NCBI GenBank assembly: GCA_910592205.1
Contig: CAJVPJ010000843.1
Span: forward strand, 1 to 15,714
Length of the DNA: 15,714 nt
Source of the DNA: Paraglomus occultum
Taxonomy: Eukaryota > Glomeromycota > Glomeromycetes > Paraglomerales > Paraglomeraceae
Direction of reading: 5' to 3'
Under the pieces are notes generated by a model. That model worked only from the letters and a program-made list of their open reading frames with translations. It did not search any database and was not told where the DNA came from. Positions 9,467 to 15,714 of the stretch are shown piece by piece (positions within the stretch are counted from its first letter, which is position 1; every line of letters begins with the position of its first letter). Position numbers and translations under genes: made by a program.

Positions 9467-12018
9467 ATGTCTTCGTCTTCGTCTTCAAGACAGACAACCC
9501 ACCGACGTACTACTAGTTTAAGTGCATTCAACAACTCCTCTGACAATCTACTTGCTGTGCCCAATCAACGTCATGATACAAGCGGTAGGCAGGCATCTCA
9601 GCAGCTTTCTCCCATAGTTACCCAGAATGGTCACTTGTCAGTAATACCGGAGAAATTAGCTCCATTGACTCCACCATTAACGCCCTCTAAGTCGAAGCCT
9701 TTCGGACAATGGACCTGGAATTTCTGGGTTGACCCGAAATATAGTAAATATACGTCCGCCATGACAAAAATCAAGAATGTCGTGTTTCCACTAGCATTTT
9801 TTCTTGCGTTCGTTGTATTCCTCAGCAGTTTGGGTGGTGTTGGAGTGATCGATGACGAATTGGATGTGAATAGTCAGAGTTTTGCACCGGCTGAAAATGC
9901 GATAAATCATGAGCCGTTAGGGTCAATGTTCGACAATGGCTATCAAGGAACCGATGAGCATACAGACCACGTGGAGGATCCATTTGGTATAGCTGAAACA
10001 AATTTTGATGGACCAGATAATTGGAATGACAATACAAAAGATAACGTAATACACGAAAACTACGATGAACCGCCTTATAATGTCGAGGCTTCATCCAATC
10101 ATATGAGCGTAAATGAAGGCGAGAACAGAAACGGTGACTATAACGGCGGTGGCAATGACGGTACCAATAACGTCGATAATGACGTCGACAGTTATGGTGG
10201 CAATAACGACGGTGACAATACATTTACCGAAAATAATGCGAATAATAATGTAAATAGTCCAGTAAATGACAAAATCGGCGACTTGGTTGAACCCGAAAAT
10301 ACTAATTACGATGGAGAAGGCACCGATTCCACTGATCGTCCCCTTGGCAGTTATGAAAACCAAGATAATATATTTGACGATTTGAAGCAACAGAATGATG
10401 GTGGCGATCGCAGCAGCAATGTCAACAGTTATGCTGAATATCTACGTCAGTACGCGTATGTACGTTCTGGTCCTCATTACACTTACACCAACATATTGAA
10501 TTTATTAACTGCTGAAGATAAAGCAAAGCTTGCCGAGCTACGGTCTGAAATCGCTTATGCTGATGAAAGTGCGGATATTTCTTGTGGATCATGGCAAGAG
10601 AAATATGCCAGGTTACATGAAGATATGAGGGAAGGCAAGATACCACCAAGATTTGTTAGTTACGTATGTGACCAATCAAGCGACTGTGGTGGGTTAGCAG
10701 ATAGGTAAGAAGACAAAATAAATGTGTATAAAAGTTTTGTGTAGCGCGTGCGCAAACAATTTGTACATTACACATTTCCGAAACATTACTTTTCACTTTC
10801 TGTACACATTTACCTATTCTAACTGTAACGCCTTTTCATTTTCTCGTGCAGATTATTGGGCATGTCATCAACGTTCATATTCGCCTTGCTCACTGATCGT
10901 GCCTTTCTGGCGGAATGGAAAACACCACCACCTCTTGAAGCAATTTTCGAGTCTCCGAATATAGATTGGAGCTACGATTCATCCGATCCGGACGCAGTAC
11001 TCAAAGATCTCATTCCGACGCCTCTTGACGTGGTGAATTATAGTGCTCAACACATAGATCGCCTATTCCTCCATTCAAACTGGACCATTAAATATCCCGA
11101 ACCCTTTATTAAATTCCATACTAATCGTGGGATGGTATTACGGACGTTCAGCTCACGCATCTATGCTCCTCAGCTAAACCTTATGGGTTTGCGACCACAT
11201 ACATCACTTGGATGCATTCTCGACTACCTATTCCGCCCGAGTCCTCCAGTAATGTCATTTATCGCTGAATATTCTGCATTGTTTACCCATCCTCGTATTT
11301 TCTCTGTTGGTATACAGATAAGCACGGGAGAAAACAAGTTCGAGCATTCGATTGGAAATTCTCAGAAGTACTCGCTACACAGATACAAGAACTTTTTCAA
11401 ATGTGCCGATGAACTAGTAGAGACATATGCTATGCCTTGGCAGGAAGTAGTCTATTATTTGGTAACCGATTCTGAAACGTTGAGAAGTGAAGCATTGACA
11501 ATGAAGAACGTAGTCATATCCGGGTTACCTATCGGCACCAAGGCGGGGAATGGACCCGCTGATCTTGTGCACAATGCTGTTATTGAAAATTGGATTCTAA
11601 GTAAAACTAACTATAGGGTGAGTAGTAATTGCTTGAATTACGAGTGATCGTTCATTGGATTCAGCAGAGTGTGCGATTGGAAGATTGTATTTTTTATTGA
11701 CATCACTTTGTACCTACGTTTAGATCATATCTCCTGGAAGCCTTGGTAAATTAGCTGCTCTCCACTCTAAAACACTTCATTCAACAATCACGATTTACCC
11801 ACAAGCAGAAACAAATCTGCAAAATGGATACCATCGGCCAATTACAGACTGCACGAAAGAGGTTAGTTAACGACAAAACGTCGATGGAACGTAGTTAATG
11901 AAATAGTAAAAGCGTTTCTCGTTTGCTTTATGCTGATACTAATACTTTATAATTTTTTGTTGCGTAGGATGCATTTACTATGTTCCGCGAGTTTGCGTCT
12001 GATCTATCACTCGCTTAA
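9467..12018 (+). CDS. Putative Golgi type II membrane glycosyltransferase (fucosyltransferase-like), 4 exons, 730 aa
   Basis: Proposed exons are 9467-10704, 10852-11617, 11724-11861 and 11968-12018; introns are GT-AG and phases agree. Residues 1-103 form a Ser/Thr/Pro-rich cytosolic tail starting with a serine run from a TCTTCG-type repeat. Residues about 104-127 form one membrane anchor. Residues about 128-335 are an acidic stem rich in Asn, Asp and Gly. The compact domain from about 340 has cysteines at 373, 399 and 407 and CGGLADR (407-413) followed by LLGM. GGLGDR-like loops are a hallmark of several fucosyltransferase families (GT37 and O-fucosyltransferases), where they help bind GDP-fucose. 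I recall similar proteins in Mucoromycota, but the exact family is not certain. The C-terminal part carries ISPGSLGKLAAL and DAFTMFREFASDLSLA. The likely role is glycosylation of secretory or cell-wall glycoconjugates. The start is the first ATG of the frame, with A at -3 unclear in strength. Confidence 0.82.
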
Positions 12019-12481
12019 AAACGTTGTGATCGAGAGACCAAGTTGGAAGATGAGTTGTCATGTGTATAAATTCAGTAATCATTAACTTAGTAATATTTAA
12101 AATTCAATTCAATTACCAGCACTGGCCTCTACCAAGGTTTAAATTATTTATTCATTATTGTATTTATTGAATAGACTGTCAGCAAGGTTATTAAAATGAA
12201 TGTAATAGAAAGAAAGGACACAAACAATAATAATACAAAATTGATGGTTAAAACAAACAGATAATTTACTTTTTATAATGTAAATCGGAAAGAACTGTTT
12301 TGGGATCTGTTTCAGTTCAGAACTGTCCAGAGGTTGCCCTCACTGGGAGACATTAACAATAGTTCTATGGGTATGATAGTCCTTTCGTATGTATCTACCC
12401 AAGAGACACTGACACTTGCAAGGCTTTCTCTGGAAGGTAGTACATTCACATATTATATTATAATAATTAGAAGTATCTTAA
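12019..12481. other. 3' flank of the glycosyltransferase-like gene, no gene seen
   Basis: A+T-rich sequence follows the TAA stop. A 71-codon frame at 12334-12549 has no recognisable motif and overlaps another frame that looks more protein-like. The right part may be the decayed upstream portion of the transposase-like fragment that follows. No clear AATAAA signal was chosen; TATAAA and AATATTTAAA variants occur near 12066-12100. Confidence 0.5.
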
Positions 12482-12628
12482 AGAAAGCTCAAGGAGAAAA
12501 ATTGCGCCTTATTAACAGGGAAATTGTTCAAACATGTCAAAGCTCTTGACAAATACATTAATATTAATGTAAAAAAGATGACCACAATGAAACAGACAAG
12601 GATGGATCAATTTTTTAATAATAACTAG
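12482..12628 (+). pseudogene. Reading-frame fragment ending in a PIP-box-like motif (possible pogo-type transposase 3' end)
   Basis: A 48-codon frame with no ATG at its left end, bounded there by TAA, reads as a basic, helical peptide (LFKHVKALDKYI in its middle). It ends Q-T-R-M-D-Q-F-F-N-N-N-stop. The QxxMxxFF pattern (12593-12616) fits the PCNA-interacting consensus. Such C-terminal motifs are known in FEN1-type nucleases and in pogo-family transposases; the repeat-rich setting favours the second. The FF codons come from a T6 run that resembles the boundary of the adjacent tandem repeat, and the TAG stop overlaps that repeat, so the motif could be partly accidental or the frame may have been cut by the repeat. 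Confidence 0.25.
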
Positions 12629-13001
12629 TGTATAACCCGTCACTTCGTTGACAGTGTGGTTATTTTATATTTTACATTAATACTTTTATTTCGCTAACGT
12701 ATCCATAAAGAAATAATGAACATTTGATGGTCATCTATTGGATAATTTTGTAACACGAATATGCAATGTCCGTCCACCAGTTTTTTTAAATTATACTAGT
12801 GTATAACCCGTCACTTCGTTGACATATTTTACATTTATACTTTTATTCGCTAACGTTATCCATAATCATAATAATAAAAGTGTTAGGCGTCGCGGTTGTA
12901 AACAAAGAAATGATGAACATGTGATGGTCATCTATTGGATAATTTGTAACACGAATATGCAATGTCCGTCCACCTTGCAGCATCCAGTTTTTTTAAATTA
13001 T
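12624..13001. repeat. Tandem pair of a ~170-210 bp non-coding repeat
   Basis: Copy 1 (12624-12794) and copy 2 (12795-13001) both begin ACTAGTGTATAACCCGTCAC. They share TCGCTAACGT..TATCCATAA, GATGGTCATCTATTGGATAA and ACACGAATATGCAATGTCCG, and both end CCAG followed by T7AAATTAT. Copy 2 has an extra ~40 bases around 12867-12903 (with GTTAGGCGTCGCGGTTGTAA) and an extra TTGCAGCATC before its end; copy 1 has a short extra GTGTGGTTATTTTAT. The two are head to tail with no gap, which suggests a satellite-like or transposon-end unit. I know of no protein coded here. Confidence 0.85.
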
Positions 13002-13394
13002 ATATATGATATATAGATAAATGGGGCAGACTAGACAAAGTGAACATTTGATCATATGAGCTAAAAGAGGCTGATGTGGCTGGAAAATGAACTAATTTAG
13101 CTGGTAAAATTTTGGTGAGGTTTTGCTCATTTTATAGCTGTGGCTCATGTACCAATCCAGACTAATTTTTAGTGACATTTTAGACCTATTACTATGGTAT
13201 AAGTGAGCGACTAGCATTCGTGTATAAAAGCAACACTTCCAAAACAAAAACACTTGCTGCAACGTATACTCAAATTGCAGAAAAAAGACTGTACATGGTT
13301 TCTTCTAATTGCGAGCAAAACATTGGCACTATCCAAAAATCTTTATTCAATAAAATGGTTCGTTATATTCATCTTTGACAAAACTCTGCGTGTG
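13002..13394. other. Non-coding stretch, possible old promoter region
   Basis: No open frame of note. It has imperfect repeats of GGCTGATGTGGCTGG/GCTGTGGCTCATG wording near 13069-13150 and a TATA-like GTGTATAAAAG at about 13221. This lies upstream of the decayed copy A of the repeated gene family and could be its former promoter or part of the same mobile unit; that is inference. Confidence 0.4.
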
Positions 13395-13935
13395 CAAACA
13401 TGAATGCTAATTGCATTTCTATTTGTAGAACTTTCTGCACAAAGTTGCAGAAGCTTTCGCGCTTTTGCTCTTCCTTGTTTGGATGCTCATCATCAAGAAG
13501 AGCTCTCACACAGTTGTAATCATTGCATGCTTCCTTCCACATATTAATAACCGCCAACAAGCTGCTGTGCACATGGTGGTTGACAAACTGAAGAGCCTCA
13601 GCGAAATACGAGATAAACTCAAGCGGTTCAAACCAAATGACCAACATCGCTCTCCGAAACCAACCAAATCATATGGCAGAGACGTTCTAACACTCTGGGA
13701 CGAATTTAAAAAGCTCTTTGATGCAAAGAGGAAATTGGACGATATTAATATTGTACTGCAAAATTAAGGGCGAGATCGATAACCTAGAGAAGGGGTCCAT
13801 CGGGACTTCTACAGTGGAGAACTTTTACAAATGTAGAACGAAACCCAAACCTAGAACCTTGAAATTTAATAGCTGAGCGAGCCCAAAGAATAGGGACAGT
13901 TTTCGCCTTTCAAGGCAGGTCTAGGGGCCGACTGC
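13395..13935 (+). pseudogene. Decayed copy A of a repeated protein-coding family
   Basis: This stretch matches the inverse complement of about 15070-15535 along its length. Shared landmarks are TTTGTAG (an acceptor-like site) then TTGCAGAAG, CTCTTTGATGCA, TACTGCAA, ACAGTGGAGAACTTTTA, AATAGGGACA and AGGTCTAGGGGC. The protein-like part reads DVLTLWDEFKKLFDAK, then loses frame where about 8 bases are missing compared with copy B. After that it reads TVENFYKC in another frame, and a further gap of about 40 bases falls before the final ENRD-like segment. It is therefore a broken relative, not a working gene. The open frame at 13465-13767 covers only part of it. Confidence 0.6.
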
Positions 13936-14430
13936 TCCCTCCCTTGCAAGCTCGCAATGGTTGATGTTTTAATTGATCGCTAAAAACAATGCGCGTAATC
14001 TCCACGTGATTCATTCGTTTAAGAGGTTCGAAAATGGGGAAGTGGCTGCGCAATCGTCTTTCGCTTTTTTCCCCCCCAGCTTAATACCTCACTGCGAGTC
14101 TTTGTTCAACAGACTCACCTTTCTTCGCCACTCGTTGTGTCGATGCTGAATCTTTACGCACGACAAATTGGAACTTGCTTCAGAACAAATTTTGCTGTGA
14201 GTGCTAGCACGCGTACTTCTTTGCAATTTTGCCTACAAGCGAAGCGTCCTTCAATTCGTCAAAGGTAAAGATGCTGCTTGTTCATACTGTACTATTTTAC
14301 GAAGAGACATACTAACTGTCATTACGATTCTCCAAATTGTAATATTAGCTTCCCAGAGGCGCAGCTGTATCCGAATCAAGTCTCTAGACTGTTCTGGAAA
14401 AACTCGTTTAGTACAGCAACAGCTACTGAC
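13936..14430. other. Non-coding spacer upstream of the Crinkler-like relic
   Basis: No supported gene. A C7 run occurs near 14073-14079 in a T/C-rich stretch that could have been promoter or leader sequence of the following broken frame. An open frame here reads CSGKTRLV at about 14387, which looks like a P-loop but lacks the full GxxxxGK[ST] pattern and is not joined to anything recognisable. GGTTCGAAAA near 14026 recalls a tRNA T-loop, but no cloverleaf fits. Confidence 0.5.
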
Positions 14431-14795
14431 ATGGGGCGTCCAAAGGCTTGGTTCAAGCTGGTGAATCCGGAAAGTGCCTGGGACAAGGTTCCACTGATTG
14501 AAGTTGATGATGTGGCTGATCTCAAAGAAGCAATTAATAATTAAGAAAAAGGCATCTCCTGACCTTGATGTGTACTCCACAAGCTGACTTGTTCTCATGG
14601 TCTCAAAGGGGTGCAAAGATGTGAACCAGGCAGTGGAAGTAGATGCAGAAACTATGCTGGTTTCAATCCTTAAGGCACATGAATTGATGAATGAGACTTC
14701 ATTCCAAGTGGCTCCAAATTCATATCAAGTGGATGTAACTTTAGTCTGAAAGACCTTTGCAGAAAATATCCATCTTTTTGTTTCTGCTCCTGGTG
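14431..14795 (+). pseudogene. Broken Crinkler-like N-terminal domain
   Basis: From ATG 14431 the frame reads as a ubiquitin-like-fold type N-terminus with AWFKLVNPESAWDKVPLIEV followed by DDVADLKEAI. It hits TAA at 14542-14544. One base out of frame the theme continues with KKASPDLDVYS, then a TGA at 14585-14587, QAVEVDAETMLVSIL, a second TGA at 14747-14749, and FAENIHLFVSAPG. It ends at a donor-like G|GTAAGT (14795/14796). The order (LxLV, DD..DLK.AI, a short acidic link, V..I.VF near the end) resembles the N-terminal domain of fungal and oomycete Crinkler (CRN)-like proteins, which are expanded in arbuscular mycorrhizal fungi. One frameshift and two stops make it a relic. No C-terminal effector domain is seen. 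Assignment is by pattern only. Confidence 0.4.
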
Positions 14796-15069
14796 GTAAG
14801 TATTCACTATTTCACTTGTTCTTGTAATTGCATTTTTTAATGTTTACTTTTCAACCTATCCAATTCTTTATCAATCGTTATTCCATATTCCTATTAGCAT
14901 CAAGAAAACAATCTATAACTGATGCTTTTCCTCATGTGTGTAATCAACAGCCCTCTAAGTCTGATGCATTCTTTCTGTTATCATGCTAACTAGTAGTTGA
15001 TTTCCTCTAAGGTTTGCCATATGTTTGAACCCCAACTACTCCTATATTATATATACAATGGGCTTACTA
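14796..15069. other. Non-coding spacer, possible intron of the relic
   Basis: It begins with a good donor-like GTAAGT and is T-rich, with several possible acceptors such as AATCAACAG at 14942-14950. After that site a short frame reads PSKSDAFFLLSC and stops. This could be the former first intron and a remnant of exon 2 of the Crinkler-like relic. Nothing else was recognised. Confidence 0.35.
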
Positions 15070-15535
15070 GTCAGCCCCTAGACCTACCTCAAAAGGTGAT
15101 AATTGTCCCTATTCTCTGGCTCACTAGTGGAAACATCATTGAGTTCCTTCTTATTTTCTACCCATAATTCTATCAACTTTAAAGTTTTCATCTTGGGATT
15201 CATTTTACACTCATAAAAGTTCTCCACTGTAGCAGCTCTGATGGTACTGGTGCCCTTCCCAAGGCCTTCGATCTCTTCCTTAATCTTGCAGTACATTTCA
15301 GACAGGCTATTATCATTAATTTTTTTCTCTGCATCAAAGAGTTCTTTGAACCCTTTCCAGAGGGTTAAAACATCTTCTTTATATAATTTGGTTGCTTTGA
15401 CAGAGCTAGATACTCAAGAGTTGTACCTACTGACACAATTGCAATTATTTTATAATGCTGCTGAGCTTCTCAAGCACAAATAACGTAAAGGGAAAACTTC
15501 TGCAAGTTTGATAGGAATGTCTACAAATGAAAACA
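15070..15535 (-). pseudogene. Copy B of the repeated family, last exon still open
   Basis: On the minus strand the frame is open from 15413 to the TAG at 15084-15086 (109 codons with stop). It reads through EDVLTLWKGFKELFDAEKK, YCKIKEEIEGLGKGTS, ATVENFYECKMNPKMKTLKL and EPENRDNYHLLR. The stretch around TVENFYECKMNPKMKTLKLI resembles the second half of an XRE/Cro-type helix-turn-helix (S/T-V..F..GK.NP...TL.KI), which is inference. Further upstream (to 15535) similarity to copy A continues through TTTGTAG and CTTGCAGAAG, but stops interrupt, and no start codon or upstream exons were found. It may be the 3' exon of a gene continuing past the window, or a truncated copy. It lies inverted relative to copy A, about 1.1 kb away. 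Confidence 0.5.
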
Positions 15536-15556
15536 CAATCAGCATTTGTCTGCACA

Positions 15557-15578
15557 TAGTAATAGTAATAGTAATAGT
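15557..15578. repeat. TAGTAA microsatellite
   Basis: TAGTAA is repeated about three and a half times. It lies beyond the outer end of copy B of the inverted family, in sequence with no open frame of note. Confidence 0.85.
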
Positions 15579-15621
15579 CCCATATACATCATTTGTTATT
15601 ATTACTTCTTGTACTGTCCCA

Positions 15622-15643
15622 TTTATTATTATTATTATTATTA
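15622..15643. repeat. TTA trinucleotide microsatellite
   Basis: A run of about seven TTA units is followed by ACGTTAAG. It is near the right edge, in non-coding sequence. Confidence 0.85.
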
Positions 15644-15714
15644 ACGTTAAGTACATTTTCATCGCCGTCTCCTGATGCATCCTCATGCACATACTTTCCT
15701 ATTTTATAATTTCT

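Noticed and set aside
9822-10390. Long minus-strand open frames rich in His/Tyr/Arg and Ile/Val
   Set aside because: They lie antisense to the Asn/Asp/Gly-rich stem of the glycosyltransferase-like gene. Repeated AAT/GAC/GGT codons leave few stops on the other strand, so these are shadows.
14000-14060. tRNA-like GGTTCGAAAA
   Set aside because: No paired acceptor, D or anticodon stem could be formed around it.
14380-14420. CSGKTRLV, a P-loop-like string
   Set aside because: It lacks the complete GxxxxGK[ST] pattern, sits in a frame that does not continue into the Crinkler-like segment, and has no other NTPase motif nearby.
14585-14749. TGA codons in the Crinkler-like relic as recoded (Sec or Trp) codons
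   Set aside because: A frameshift is also present, all three main genes use normal stops, and there is no sign of a recoding element, so decay is simpler.

Overview
The window looks like nuclear DNA from an early-diverging fungus, most likely Mucoromycota and plausibly a Glomeromycotina-type (arbuscular mycorrhizal) genome. This rests on an A+T-rich sequence, many short GT-AG introns (about 70-180 nt), three multi-exon genes of the kinds such fungi carry, and gene-poor spacers with decayed multicopy families. The assignment is inferred from memory of protein families; no search was run.

Three spliced genes can be rebuilt with every splice phase agreeing. (1) 1542-3883 (+), 7 exons, 602 aa: a guanylate-binding-protein (GBP) type large GTPase with an N-terminal G domain, helical middle, coiled coil and a hydrophobic glycine-rich C-terminal tail. 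(2) 4211-6745 (-), 10 exons, 488 aa: an alpha/beta hydrolase like isoprenylcysteine methylesterases. Its nucleophile serine reads alanine (G-H-A-A-G) and its oxyanion-hole HGG reads S-T-S, while the Asp and His of the triad remain, so it is a candidate pseudoenzyme. (3) 9467-12018 (+), 4 exons, 730 aa: a type II membrane protein with a cytosolic tail, one membrane anchor, a long Asn/Asp/Gly-rich stem and a lumenal domain with a CGGLADR motif, probably a Golgi fucosyltransferase-like glycosyltransferase.

Genes 1 and 2 are tail to tail with about 330 bases between their stops. Genes 2 and 3 diverge from a 2.7 kb spacer holding only weak small-ORF candidates. The first 1.5 kb has no convincing gene but carries a 22-bp perfect palindrome and a possible MITE with pogo/Tigger-like ends.

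From about 12.4 kb to the end the window is a repeat-rich graveyard: a short reading frame ending in a PCNA-binding-like motif, a tandem pair of a ~170-210 bp non-coding repeat, and two diverged copies of one protein-coding family in inverted orientation (13.4-13.9 kb and 15.07-15.5 kb). Between those copies lies a broken reading frame resembling the N-terminal domain of Crinkler-like proteins. No tRNA, rRNA or CRISPR was seen. Nothing in the sequence shows that the three intact genes act in one pathway.
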